64,000 nt of DNA, taken from positions 3,819,501 through 3,883,500 of the forward strand of contig CP077096.1 in assembly GCA_014268975.2 (NCBI GenBank), written 5' to 3'. The DNA is from Pseudomonas wayambapalatensis (GTDB lineage Bacteria > Pseudomonadota > Gammaproteobacteria > Pseudomonadales > Pseudomonadaceae). The notes beneath the pieces were generated by a model, which had not been told where the DNA came from, made no database searches, and worked only from the letters and a program-made list of their open reading frames with translations. Made by a program: the position numbers and the translations under genes. Shown here piece after piece: positions 27,899 to 36,562 of the stretch (the stretch's first letter is position 1; each line of letters opens with the position of its first letter).

Positions 27899-27914
27899 AG
27901 CCAGAACCGTGCCA
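27899..27914 (-). promoter_or_regulatory. Sigma54 promoter of the ABC importer operon
   Basis: On the minus strand TGGCACG-N4-TGGCT: the -24 GG and -12 GC dinucleotides are correctly spaced (consensus TGGCACG-N4-TTGCW, one mismatch in the -12 block). The predicted start site near 27888 gives a leader of about 26 bases before the first ATPase gene. A sigma54 activator is encoded divergently just upstream. Confidence 0.85.
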
Positions 27915-27958
27915 GAAACCGCCGAACGCTCTGGCACCGGCTCTACGCAGCAGCACCC

Positions 27959-28030
27959 TGTTCGCCTGCGAACACAAATGAACAGTTTCGCTGGACAGTT
28001 GAACAATCACGGCATTGACAATGAACAGTT
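27959..28030. promoter_or_regulatory. Candidate upstream activator sites between importer operon and regulator
   Basis: The region holds a 16-bp dyad TGTTCGC-CT-GCGAACA (27959-27974) and two direct copies of ATGAACAGTT (27978-27987 and 28021-28030) 43 bases apart, about four helical turns. A related GGACAGTTGAACA lies between. Position 45-120 bases upstream of the sigma54 promoter fits enhancer sites for the adjacent activator. Site assignment is inference. Confidence 0.6.
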
Positions 28031-28085
28031 GTGAACGACACTCAAGGGCGGTCGCCGACAACAACAATCACACAGGGACAGGCCC

Positions 28086-29849
28086 ATGGCCGCTGACACC
28101 CCGACCCACGCCCACCTGATCCAGGCCTCCTGGGCCCGCTGCCGCGAATACGGCCTGCAACCGCACAGCGCGCCGGATTTCGACTGCCTGACCGGCGCAC
28201 AACTGAACGAACTGCTCGAGCATCGTCAGGCCCTGCTGCAACTGACCCGCGACGCAGTACTGCCGCAGTACACACACCTGCTGGGCAACTCCAGCTACCT
28301 GGTGATGCTCGCCGATGCCGGCGGCTGCCTGCTCGATGCCTGGGGGACGCGGCGCTTCGTCGAGCCGCGCCAGCAGCACGGTTTCACCCCAGGCGCGCAC
28401 TGGCAGGAACGCGGCGTGGGCACCAATGCGCTGGGCACGGCATTGGCCTGCGGTGAGGCCATCCACGTCGGCCAGGACGAACATTTCCTGCGCCAGAACC
28501 GCTACATGGCCAGCGCCGCCGCGCCCTTGTTCGATGCCGAGCGTCGGCTGGTGGGCGTACTGGATGTCTCAAGCGATGGCTACCTGCCCGTCGCCCAGAC
28601 CCTCGGCCTGGTGCGCATGATGGGCCAGAGCTTGGAGAATCGCCTGATTCTCGCCGCCCACAGCGACCGGCACGGGCAACTGCTGTTCAATACCGCACCC
28701 GACAACCTCGACAGCCCCTGGGCCGGCTTGCTGCTGTTCGACGAGCATGGGCGAGTGCTGGCCGCCAATCATCGCGCCGACAGCCTGCTGGGCCAGGATC
28801 CGCGGCAGTGCACGCTCGAACAGCTGTTCCAGACCTCGCTGAAACAGATTCTCGCCCACCCTCAGGAAAGCGCCTTCGCCCTGCAGGTCGCCGGTCGCCA
28901 CCGTTTCCACTGCCAGTGGCGCGCACCGCATCAACCTGTGCGCAGCACACCCCCGAGCAGCGACCCTCGCGTGAGCAAGGCGCTGGCCCAGGCCGGCCTG
29001 CTGCTGGAAAAGGATATTCCAGTGCTGATCCAGGGCGAGACAGGCGTTGGCAAGGAAGTCTTCGTCAATGCCCTGCACCAGGCCAGCAGCCGCGCCGACC
29101 AACCACTGATCGCGGTGAACTGCGCGGCGATCCCGGCAGAACTGGTGGAGTCGGAATTGTTCGGCTACGAGAAAGGCGCCTTCACCGGTGCCCACCACAA
29201 AGGCAACACCGGGCTGATCCGCAAGGCTGACGGCGGCATTCTGTTTCTCGACGAAATTGGCGACATGCCCCTGCCAACCCAAGCCCGCCTGTTGCGCGTA
29301 CTGCAGTCGCGCTGCATCCAGCCGCTGGGCAGCGGTGAGCCGGTGGCGGTGGACATTCGCGTGGTCTCGGCGAGCAACCTGGACCTGGCTGCCGAAGTCC
29401 GGGCCGGGCGTTTTCGCCAAGACCTCTACTACCGCATCGCCGGGCTGACACTGGCACTGCCCCCGCTACGCGAGCGCAGCGATCGGCGGGCGCTGATCGA
29501 GCAGGTGCATGCGCGTTACCGCGAACCCGGGCAGGTACAACGCTTGTCGCCGCGGATACTGGCGCTGCTCGAACAGCATCCCTGGCCGGGAAACCTGCGC
29601 GAGCTGGTGACCGTGATGCAGGTTGCCCTGGCGTTGGCCGGGCCTGATGCCATCGGCGAGGAGCACCTGCCAGCGGCGTTTCTGGCGGAAGCTGCGACGC
29701 CCCTGCCCACACCTGAACGGTCCGACACCGGGCAAGACCTCAACGCCCTGCTGCACGAAGCCAACGGTAATCTTTCATCGGTGGCGCGGGCGCTGGGGAT
29801 CAGCCGCACGACGCTGTACAAGCGGCTGCGCTCGACGGCCGCAGGCTGA
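28086..29849 (+). CDS. Sigma54-dependent activator (GAF, AAA+, Fis-type HTH)
   Basis: 587 residues. An N-terminal GAF-type sensor region (about 55-185) of the AcoR type contains WQERGVGTNALGTAL; a PAS-like segment follows (about 205-280). The AAA+ module carries Walker A GETGVGKE (317-324), the sigma54-contact loop GAFTGA (364-369) and Walker B GGILFLDE (383-390). The Fis-type HTH is at about 555-582. No receiver domain is present, so it probably senses a small molecule directly. It is divergent from the ABC importer operon and likely activates its sigma54 promoter; it may also act on the catabolic genes downstream. Confidence 0.9.
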   Translation: MAADTPTHAHLIQASWARCREYGLQPHSAPDFDCLTGAQLNELLEHRQALLQLTRDAVLPQYTHLLGNSSYLVMLADAGGCLLDAWGTRRFVEPRQQHGFTPGAHWQERGVGTNALGTALACGEAIHVGQDEHFLRQNRYMASAAAPLFDAERRLVGVLDVSSDGYLPVAQTLGLVRMMGQSLENRLILAAHSDRHGQLLFNTAPDNLDSPWAGLLLFDEHGRVLAANHRADSLLGQDPRQCTLEQLFQTSLKQILAHPQESAFALQVAGRHRFHCQWRAPHQPVRSTPPSSDPRVSKALAQAGLLLEKDIPVLIQGETGVGKEVFVNALHQASSRADQPLIAVNCAAIPAELVESELFGYEKGAFTGAHHKGNTGLIRKADGGILFLDEIGDMPLPTQARLLRVLQSRCIQPLGSGEPVAVDIRVVSASNLDLAAEVRAGRFRQDLYYRIAGLTLALPPLRERSDRRALIEQVHARYREPGQVQRLSPRILALLEQHPWPGNLRELVTVMQVALALAGPDAIGEEHLPAAFLAEAATPLPTPERSDTGQDLNALLHEANGNLSSVARALGISRTTLYKRLRSTAAG

Positions 29850-29997
29850 GCGGGCCTGAGCTAGGGCTTCACAGCCGATTCCGCTGCCACATCCACCATT
29901 TCAGCTGGAGCCGCTGCCGACTACCTGCCGTTCAGCAGGCTTTTCCCACTGCCGCACCGGAAAATGGACACACAGCCCACCTGTGGATGCGTGCCCA

Positions 29998-30915
29998 ATG
30001 CAAACAACAAATACCGTCCTCATGATTCGCCCGGCGCGGTTCGCCTTCAACCCCGACACCGCCCTGAACAACCGTTTCCAGAATGCCCCCCTGGACCCTG
30101 ACGCGGCCAGCAGCAAAGCCCTCGAAGAGTTCGACGGCTACGTGCAGACCTTGCGCCAGCACGGCGTCGAGGTGCTGGTGGTGCAGGACACGCCCGAACC
30201 GCACACCCCAGACTCGATCTTCCCCAACAACTGGTGGAGCAGCCATGCCGATGGCAGCCTGGTGCTCTACCCGATGGAAGGTCACAACCGTCGCCTGGAG
30301 CGTGAGAAGGGTGTGCTGCAGGTGATCGAAGAGCGTTTCGCCATCGAGCGCACCATCGACCTGAGCCCACTGGAGCAGCAGAATCTGTTCCTCGAAGGCA
30401 CCGGCAGCATGGTGCTGGATCGCGAACACCGTATCAGCTACGCCTGCCATTCCGGTCGCACCCACGAACAGGCGCTGCGCCAGTTCGCCGAACGCCTCGG
30501 CTACCGCCTGTGCCTGTTCCACGCCCTCGATCGCCAGCAGGCACCGATCTATCACAGCAACGTGATGATGAACGTCGGTCGCACCCTGGCCGTCGCCTGC
30601 TTAGACGCCCTGCCCCACGCCGACGAACGCCGCACCCTCGAACATTCCCTGCGCGACACCGGCAAGGAGGTGCTGGCACTAGGTTTCGACCAGTTGGAGG
30701 GCTTCGCCGGCAACATGCTCGAAGTGCACGACCGCAGCGGCCGCTCGCTGCTGGTGATGTCGCGCAACGCCTGGCGCTCGCTGGACGCCGGCCAACGCCG
30801 CCAGGTCGAGCGCCACAGTCATCCGCTGGTGGTCGACATCGACCACATCGAACGCATTGGCGGTGGCAGCGCACGCTGCATGCTCGCCGAAGTCCACCTT
30901 CCCTCGCGCCACTGA
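29998..30915 (+). CDS. ctlX: Citrulline utilization hydrolase CtlX-like
   Basis: 305 residues of the amidinotransferase/deiminase superfamily (pentein fold): PDSIFPNNWWSSH near 65-77 with the substrate Asp, EGTGSMVLD with the Glu, YHSNVMM with the catalytic His, and GGGSARCMLAE near the C-terminus with the nucleophile Cys. This pattern matches CtlX, described as a citrulline-using hydrolase that yields ornithine. The ATG at 29998 is preferred; a GTG 15 bases upstream is possible, and neither has a strong Shine-Dalgarno sequence. Its partner is ornithine cyclodeaminase 18 bases downstream, supporting a citrulline or arginine catabolic role. Confidence 0.8.
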   Translation: MQTTNTVLMIRPARFAFNPDTALNNRFQNAPLDPDAASSKALEEFDGYVQTLRQHGVEVLVVQDTPEPHTPDSIFPNNWWSSHADGSLVLYPMEGHNRRLEREKGVLQVIEERFAIERTIDLSPLEQQNLFLEGTGSMVLDREHRISYACHSGRTHEQALRQFAERLGYRLCLFHALDRQQAPIYHSNVMMNVGRTLAVACLDALPHADERRTLEHSLRDTGKEVLALGFDQLEGFAGNMLEVHDRSGRSLLVMSRNAWRSLDAGQRRQVERHSHPLVVDIDHIERIGGGSARCMLAEVHLPSRH

Positions 30916-30933
30916 GCCCCAAAGGAGCACTCC

Positions 30934-31980
30934 ATGACCCGCTATATCGACGTGCAAGACCTCGCCCGCCTGGTCAACCGCAAGGGCCTGCCCACCTGCC
31001 TGGCCGAGATGGCCGAATACATTCGTGGCGACTACCTGCGCTGGCACGATTTCGAGAAGTGCCCGCGCCTGGCCAACCACTCGCCCGATGGCGTGATCGA
31101 GCTGATGCCGGTGTCCGACGCCAGCCTGTACGCCTTCAAGTACGTCAACGGCCACCCCAAGAACACTCACAATGGCTTGCTCACCGTGATGGCGTTCGGT
31201 GCGCTGGGTGATGTCGACACCGGCGCCCCGGTGCTGCTCAGCGAAATGACCCTCACCACCGCTATTCGCACCGCCGCCACCTCGGCCCTGGCCGCAGGCT
31301 ACCTGGCACGCAAGGACAGCAGCAGCATGGCGCTGATCGGCAACGGTTCGCAAAGCGAGTTCCAGGCCATCGCCTTCCACACCCTGCTCGGCATCGAAGA
31401 GATTCGCCTGTTCGACATCGACCGCGCCGCCTCGCAGAAACTGGCGGCTAACCTGGCCGGCTACCCCAAGCTCAAGCTGATCATCGCAGCGTCCGTGGCC
31501 GATGCGGTACGCGGTGCAGACATCGTCACCACGGTCACCGCCGACAAGGCCTATGCCACCATTCTCACCCCCGAAATGATCGAGCCGGGCATGCATCTCA
31601 ACGCCGTGGGCGGCGACTGCCCAGGCAAGACCGAACTGCACCGCGAGATCGTCGAGCGCGCACGGGTGATCGTCGAGTACGAACCGCAGAGCCGCATCGA
31701 GGGTGAAATCCAGCAGATGCCGGCGGATTCGCCGACCACCGAATTCTGGCAAGTGGTCGAAGGGATCGCTGCCGGTCGCGAGAACGCCGCGCAGGTGACC
31801 CTGTTCGACTCGGTAGGCTTTGCCCTGGAGGATTACTCGGCGCTGCGCTATGTGCTGGATGTGGCCAAGGCGCTGGATATCGGCCAGGACATTGCGCTGG
31901 TCCCCGAGCTTGAGAACCCGAAGGACCTGTTCGCTCTGCTGCAACCACAAACCGCGGCGCGCAAGGCCAGCGCAGCATGA
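30934..31980 (+). CDS. ocd: Ornithine cyclodeaminase
   Basis: 348 residues of the OCD/mu-crystallin family: substrate region ELMPVSDASLYAFKYVNGHP, the NAD-binding MALIGNGSQSEF (about 131-142), and the catalytic Asp in NAVGGDCPGKTEL. The NAD-dependent enzyme converts L-ornithine to L-proline and ammonia in the cytoplasm. The start follows AAAGGAGCACTCC. With the preceding CtlX it forms a two-step route from citrulline to proline. A strong terminator follows. Confidence 0.92.
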   Translation: MTRYIDVQDLARLVNRKGLPTCLAEMAEYIRGDYLRWHDFEKCPRLANHSPDGVIELMPVSDASLYAFKYVNGHPKNTHNGLLTVMAFGALGDVDTGAPVLLSEMTLTTAIRTAATSALAAGYLARKDSSSMALIGNGSQSEFQAIAFHTLLGIEEIRLFDIDRAASQKLAANLAGYPKLKLIIAASVADAVRGADIVTTVTADKAYATILTPEMIEPGMHLNAVGGDCPGKTELHREIVERARVIVEYEPQSRIEGEIQQMPADSPTTEFWQVVEGIAAGRENAAQVTLFDSVGFALEDYSALRYVLDVAKALDIGQDIALVPELENPKDLFALLQPQTAARKASAA

Positions 31981-31983
31981 GCA

Positions 31984-32014
31984 CTGCGGGGGCTGTGGTG
32001 CACAGCCCCCGCAG
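31984..32014. terminator. Bidirectional terminator between ocd and pvdH
   Basis: 14-bp perfect stem CTGCGGGGGCTGTG and its complement with a GTG loop, fitted in the 41 bases between convergent stop codons. There is no T-tract. Confidence 0.75.
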
Positions 32015-32021
32015 GCTTCGA

Positions 32022-33422
32022 TCAGTCGCTCGCCATTGCCGCCTGGACGGCACGGGCGAAGCGGTCAGCCACTTCATCGACCTGTTCGGCGCTGATGATC
32101 AGTGGCGGCAGGAAACGCACCACCGCGCCATGCCGGCCGCCCAGCTCGAGAATCAGGCCACGCTTGAGGCACTCGCGCTGAACCTTCGGTGCCAGGGTGC
32201 GTGACGCGGCTGGGTGACCGAGGGCATCCAGCGCACCGTCCGGATCGATCAACTCGACCCCCAGCATCAAGCCTCGGCCGCGAATATCACCCAGGTGCGG
32301 ATAGTCACGCTGCAGGTGTTGCAGGTGGCCGCGCAGGCGCTGGCCCATGGTGGCGGCGTGTTCGTCCAGGCGATGCTCCACCAGGTAATTGATCACCGCG
32401 GACCCGGCGGCCATGGCCATCTGGTTGCCACGGAAGGTCCCGGCGTGAGCGCCAGGCGCCCAGGTGTCGAGCCAGTCGCGGTAGACCACTACCGCCAGCG
32501 GCAGGCTGCCACCAATGGCTTTGGACAGGGTCACCACGTCCGGCACGATACCCGCGTGCTCGAAAGCGAACATGCGCCCGGTGCGGGCGAAGCCGCTCTG
32601 GATCTCGTCGACGATCAGCGCTACCCCAGCCTGCTCGGTGATACGGCGCACGCCGCGCAGCCACTCGATATCGGCCGGAATCACACCGCCCTCGCCCTGG
32701 ACCACCTCAAGAATCACTGCCGCTGGCAGCTGCACCCCGGCCTCCGGGTCGAGCAGCAGGTTTTCCAGGTAATGCAGGTTGGCACGTACCCCCGCCTCGC
32801 CGCCCAGGCCGAACGGGCAGCGGTAGTCGTAGGGATAGGGCATGAACTGCACGCCGCTGTTGAGCAGCGCGCCCAAGGGCTGTTTCGGGCCCAGGCTGCC
32901 CATCAGGCTCAGCGCACCCTGAGTCATGCCGTGGTAGGCCCCCTGGAAGGCCAGCACCGTGCTGCGTCCGGTGGCGGTACGCACCAGCTTCAATGCGGCT
33001 TCCACCGCGTCGGTGCCGGTTGGCCCACAGAACTGGATCTTCGCGTCGCGACGCAGTGCCTCGGGCAGCACCGCGAACAGGTCCTGAACGAATCGATCCT
33101 TGACCGGCGTGGTCAGGTCGAGGGTGTGCAGCGGCAGCTCATCGGCCAGTACACGCTGGATCGCTTCGACCACAACCGGGTGGTTGTGCCCCAGCGCCAG
33201 GGTGCCGGCACCGGCGAGGCAGTCGATGAACTGGCGGCCTTCGACGTCCTCGACATGGATACCACGGGCACGCTTGAGCGCCAGCGGAATGCGACGCGGG
33301 TAGCTGCGGGCATTGGATTCCTGTTGCTGCTGACGCAACAGCAAGGCTGAATCCTCGAAGTGGTACAGAGATTCCGGCGCAACGGCCGGCAGTGCCTGGG
33401 CAAGGCTGGAAGCGGTAGACAT
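32022..33422 (-). CDS. pvdH: Diaminobutyrate-2-oxoglutarate transaminase PvdH
   Basis: 466 residues, class III aminotransferase: AGAGTLALGHNHP, GPTGTDAVEAALKL, GAYHGMTQGALS, the PLP-Asp region VDEIQSGFARTG and the PLP-lysine in TLSKAIGGSLP. Length and N-terminus fit the PvdH/DABA aminotransferase group, which makes L-2,4-diaminobutyrate for the pyoverdine chromophore peptide. A perfect iron-starvation box 81 bases upstream strongly supports the pyoverdine assignment. The ATG at 33420-33422 has AGGG upstream. It sits about 18 kb from the pvdRT-opmQ locus. Confidence 0.88.
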   Translation of the reverse strand: MSTASSLAQALPAVAPESLYHFEDSALLLRQQQQESNARSYPRRIPLALKRARGIHVEDVEGRQFIDCLAGAGTLALGHNHPVVVEAIQRVLADELPLHTLDLTTPVKDRFVQDLFAVLPEALRRDAKIQFCGPTGTDAVEAALKLVRTATGRSTVLAFQGAYHGMTQGALSLMGSLGPKQPLGALLNSGVQFMPYPYDYRCPFGLGGEAGVRANLHYLENLLLDPEAGVQLPAAVILEVVQGEGGVIPADIEWLRGVRRITEQAGVALIVDEIQSGFARTGRMFAFEHAGIVPDVVTLSKAIGGSLPLAVVVYRDWLDTWAPGAHAGTFRGNQMAMAAGSAVINYLVEHRLDEHAATMGQRLRGHLQHLQRDYPHLGDIRGRGLMLGVELIDPDGALDALGHPAASRTLAPKVQRECLKRGLILELGGRHGAVVRFLPPLIISAEQVDEVADRFARAVQAAMASD

Positions 33423-33502
33423 CGGCGAACCCTCGCAAGCAAGTAGGAATGCCCGCCACGTCCCTGTAACCGGATGTGTGTCGGGAAGTCATCGCTTGGG
33501 AG

Positions 33503-33526
33503 ACGCTTGAGTGGGGTGTGGATTTA
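33503..33526 (-). promoter_or_regulatory. Iron-starvation (PvdS-type) box of pvdH
   Basis: On the minus strand GCTAAATCC with TAAAT at 33522-33526, exactly 16 bases, then CGT at 33503-33505. This matches the PvdS consensus TAAAT-N16-CGT perfectly, including the preferred GC before and CC after. Confidence 0.85.
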
Positions 33527-33537
33527 GCAGATTCGGG

Positions 33538-33585
33538 GGCCAATGTGGCATTTCACAGGCGCACCCGCGAAATGCCACATTGGCC
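33538..33585. terminator. Long perfect hairpin between two-component operon and pvdH promoter
   Basis: 17-bp perfect arms (33538-33554, GGCCAATGTGGCATTTC, and 33569-33585) enclose a 14-base loop, between the sensor kinase stop (33591) and the pvdH iron box. There is no T-tract. It may stop read-through from the kinase operon, or be an operator; the role is not proven. Confidence 0.6.
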
Positions 33586-33590
33586 GATGA

Positions 33591-34916
33591 TCAGGCCCGA
33601 GCCTCCCGCGTCGGCACCTGCAGCCATACCCGCAGCCCGTCGCTGCGGCTGTCGAAACGCAAGCTACCCGCGCAGCGCTGGACGATCGCCTGGACAATCG
33701 CCAAGCCCAGCCCGCTGCCGACACTCTTGCTGTTGCGCCAGAAACGCTCGGTCAGGTGCTTGAGGTCCTCGTCGGCAATGCCCGGGCCATGATCGCGAAC
33801 CAGGAAGCCCACCTGCCCATCGGCCATCTGCACCTCCAGCTCCACCGCCTCGTTGCCGCCATGGCGCAGGGCGTTGTCCAGCAGGTTGCGCAGCGCCGCC
33901 ACCGCCAAGGGTGCGGGCATACCCAGATAGATGCGGGTGGCCTCTTCAGGCAGACGCACGACGATTCGCCGGTTGTCACCGCCACCGGCATCCTGCACCG
34001 CCTGGCGTGCGACTTGTTCGGCACTGCACAGCACGCCATCTTCGAACGACAGGCTGCCCTCGACCCTCGCCAGCATCAGCAACTGCTCCAAGGTCCGGTG
34101 CATGCGGTCGGCGCCCTGCTCGGCGTGCTCCAGGGCCTGCTCGCGCACACTACCGTCGGTCATGCGCGCCACTTGCAGGTGGGTCTTGATGGCCGTCAGC
34201 GGACTGCGCAGTTCGTGAGCGGCATCATCGGTCAGGCGTCGCTCGCGCTCGATGGTCTGGGCGATACGCAGGAACAGCTGGTTCTGGGTTTCCAGCAAGG
34301 GTTGCAGTTCGCTGGGCATGCCCGCCACCTGCAAGGGTTCGACGCTGTCGGCGCGACGCTTGCGCAGGGCGTCACGCATGCGGTTGAGCGGCTCCAGCCC
34401 CTTGCCCAGACCAATCCACAGCAACCCCAGGCTGCCGAGCAAGGCCATCAGCACCGGTGCCGAAGCGGCCAGCAGGATCGACTGGTTGAGCGCCTCGCGT
34501 TCCTGATGGCGATCGGCCGTGGTGATCCGCACATCGCCATGGTTGTAGGTGAAGGTGCGCCATGAACTGCCGTCGATCGTCTGGTCACGGAAGCCGCTGC
34601 GCTGATCGTCCATGCTGCCATCATGCTTGTGGTTGCTGGCGAGGATCTCGCCGCGCAGGGAGCTGACCTGGCAGGCCATACCGTCCGGCACGCTGAACTG
34701 GTCGGCGGCGAAGTGCGCATCCCGGCCCTTGGCCCCCAGCGGCTGCGGCAACTGGTCGACCAGGCCCGCGACCATCCGCGCCGAGGCCACCAGGCGCTGG
34801 TCGAGGGAGAACATCATCTGCTGGCGCAGGTCGCGCAACATCCAGGCCGCCGCCAGGATCCAGATCAGGATGAAGGCACTGCCCAGGATCAGCGACAGAC
34901 GAACCCGCAGGCTCAT
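33591..34916 (-). CDS. Sensor histidine kinase (QseC/TctE-like)
   Basis: 441 residues. TM1 is at about 8-27, a periplasmic sensor about 28-145, TM2 about 147-170, then a HAMP-like linker, a HisKA domain with phospho-acceptor His234 in DDAAHELRSPLTAIK, and a HATPase domain with N-box LRNLLDNALRHGG, DHGPGIAD and GSGLGLAIVQ. The stimulus is unknown; the periplasmic domain resembles the QseC 2CSK_N type in size. The start overlaps the response-regulator stop by four bases (ATGA). It is downstream partner of the OmpR-type regulator. Confidence 0.88.
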   Translation of the reverse strand: MSLRVRLSLILGSAFILIWILAAAWMLRDLRQQMMFSLDQRLVASARMVAGLVDQLPQPLGAKGRDAHFAADQFSVPDGMACQVSSLRGEILASNHKHDGSMDDQRSGFRDQTIDGSSWRTFTYNHGDVRITTADRHQEREALNQSILLAASAPVLMALLGSLGLLWIGLGKGLEPLNRMRDALRKRRADSVEPLQVAGMPSELQPLLETQNQLFLRIAQTIERERRLTDDAAHELRSPLTAIKTHLQVARMTDGSVREQALEHAEQGADRMHRTLEQLLMLARVEGSLSFEDGVLCSAEQVARQAVQDAGGGDNRRIVVRLPEEATRIYLGMPAPLAVAALRNLLDNALRHGGNEAVELEVQMADGQVGFLVRDHGPGIADEDLKHLTERFWRNSKSVGSGLGLAIVQAIVQRCAGSLRFDSRSDGLRVWLQVPTREARA

Positions 34917-35596
34917 GGTGCGGTCTCCTGCGGGGCCTGCGCCGCACCCAGGCGATAACCCAGCCCGCGCACCGTCTCGACGATACTGTTGCCAAGCTTG
35001 CGCCGCAGGTGGTGGATATGAACGTTGAGGGCATTGCTCTCGACTTCATCGCTGAAGCCATACACGCAATCCTTGAGCTGTTCGCTGGACAGCACGCGCC
35101 CGGGGTTCTGCAGCAAGGCCTGGAGCAATGCCTGTTCGCGCCGGGACAGATCGACCGGACGACCGGCCAGGGTCGCCTCGCAACTGCTGGGGTTATAGAC
35201 CAAGGGGCCGTGCTCGATGACATTCACCGCGCGCCCGGCCACCCGGCGCAGGAGTGTGTGCAGGCGCGCCGCCAGCTCACGCAGGTCGAAAGGTTTTAGC
35301 AGGTAGTCGTCGGCGCCGGCCTGCAGGCCATCGACCCGGTCGGTGACCGCATCACGGGCCGTGAGCACCAGCACGGGCAGCACCTCGCCCTGCTGGCGCA
35401 GGCGACGCAGCAGCTTGAGGCCGTCTTCGTCGGGCAACCCCAGGTCGAGGATCATCACATCGAACTGGGCTGCCTGGAGCAGTGCACGTGCCGCCGAGGC
35501 GCTGGCGACCCGATCGACTGTCAGGCCCTGGGCCGTGAGGCCGGCGCAGATGCCGCTGGCGATCAGGTCGTCGTCCTCGCAGAGCAGTACGTGCAT
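34913..35596 (-). CDS. OmpR-family response regulator (QseB-like)
   Basis: 227 residues. The receiver domain has the acidic pair ED at 7-8, phospho-acceptor Asp51 in MILDLGLPDEDG, Thr in VLTARD and Lys in LLKPFDLREL; the winged-helix domain follows (ESNALNVHIHHLRRKLG, GLGYRLG). Cognate partner of the kinase encoded directly after it. The ATG has CCGGAGATTTCCC upstream. Targets are unknown; closest known type is QseB/TctD. Confidence 0.92.
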   Translation of the reverse strand: MHVLLCEDDDLIASGICAGLTAQGLTVDRVASASAARALLQAAQFDVMILDLGLPDEDGLKLLRRLRQQGEVLPVLVLTARDAVTDRVDGLQAGADDYLLKPFDLRELAARLHTLLRRVAGRAVNVIEHGPLVYNPSSCEATLAGRPVDLSRREQALLQALLQNPGRVLSSEQLKDCVYGFSDEVESNALNVHIHHLRRKLGNSIVETVRGLGYRLGAAQAPQETAP

Positions 35597-35695
35597 GGGA
35601 AATCTCCGGGTAAGTGGATGCGCAGTGCAACAAAACGGGATTAAGCGCCGATTATGAACCTCACCCCGCGTTTCGTCGCCTGCGCCAGCCGTCGG

Positions 35696-36499
35696 TTACT
35701 CGAGTACCTCGACCGGCATGCCGACTTCAAGTCGCCCGCTGCCATCGACCGCCAGGTTCTGCCCGAACAGCACATCCCCTTCCCGCTCGCGGAAGGTCTT
35801 GAGGGTGGTCAACGGCTCCCGGTCGCCACTGCGCTCACCCGTCTGCGGATCGAGGGTGGTGAGGATGCAGCGTACGCTGGGCTTGAGCACCCGCAGGGTC
35901 ATGTCGCCGATACGGATGCGCTTCCAGCCATCTTCGGCAAACGCCTCGGCACCCTCGACCACCAGGTTGGGGCGAAAACGCAGCATCTGCATTGGCCGGC
36001 CGATGCGCCGATTGAGCTCATCGAGCGAGCCCTGGCCGATCAGCAATAAAGGAAAGCCGTCGGGGAAGGCCGCGCGGTCACTGTTGAGCCCATAGCCGCT
36101 GGGCAGATAGCGTGCCCGCTGCTGCGGGCAGTGCACCAGACGTACCGCCTTGCCGAGCATCTGGCTGAGCCACGCCGCGGCCTCGTCGCCGGCGTCGGGC
36201 ACGCGCAAGGTGTCGCGCCAGATGGTCACGCCGCGCAGGTCGTCATCGGCACCCGGCACCTTGACCCTCAGCGGCGCCTGCCCGGGGGTTTCCAGCAGCA
36301 GGCTCTCCCCATCGCCACAGGTGGCCGTGAGCCGCCCCAATTGCGGCCAGGCGCGCTGGGTAAGGAAGCGCCCGGTGTCCTGCTCGACCACCATCCAGCG
36401 CCGGTCGCCCGACAGCCCCATGGCATCCACCTTCGACTCGCCCAGGCTCTGCGCCTGACAAGACTTCACCGGATACCGGTACAACGCACTCAGAAACAT
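35696..36499 (-). CDS. MOSC domain protein (YcbX-like)
   Basis: 267 residues with an N-terminal beta-barrel MOSC_N domain (ALYRYPVKSCQAQSL) and a MOSC domain containing the conserved Cys in SVRCILTTLDPQTGE. There is no C-terminal ferredoxin domain, unlike E. coli YcbX, so it is the short form. MOSC domains bind the molybdenum cofactor or carry sulfur; YcbX helps reduce N-hydroxylated compounds. The ATG at 36497-36499 starts MFLSALYRYPVKS, as in the family. Monocistronic. Confidence 0.82.
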   Translation of the reverse strand: MFLSALYRYPVKSCQAQSLGESKVDAMGLSGDRRWMVVEQDTGRFLTQRAWPQLGRLTATCGDGESLLLETPGQAPLRVKVPGADDDLRGVTIWRDTLRVPDAGDEAAAWLSQMLGKAVRLVHCPQQRARYLPSGYGLNSDRAAFPDGFPLLLIGQGSLDELNRRIGRPMQMLRFRPNLVVEGAEAFAEDGWKRIRIGDMTLRVLKPSVRCILTTLDPQTGERSGDREPLTTLKTFREREGDVLFGQNLAVDGSGRLEVGMPVEVLE

Positions 36500-36562
36500 C
36501 CCCGCCCGCCTCGTGCCAGTCGAAAAGCCAAGCTTATACCCACCACGCGGCGTGTGCAGGTA

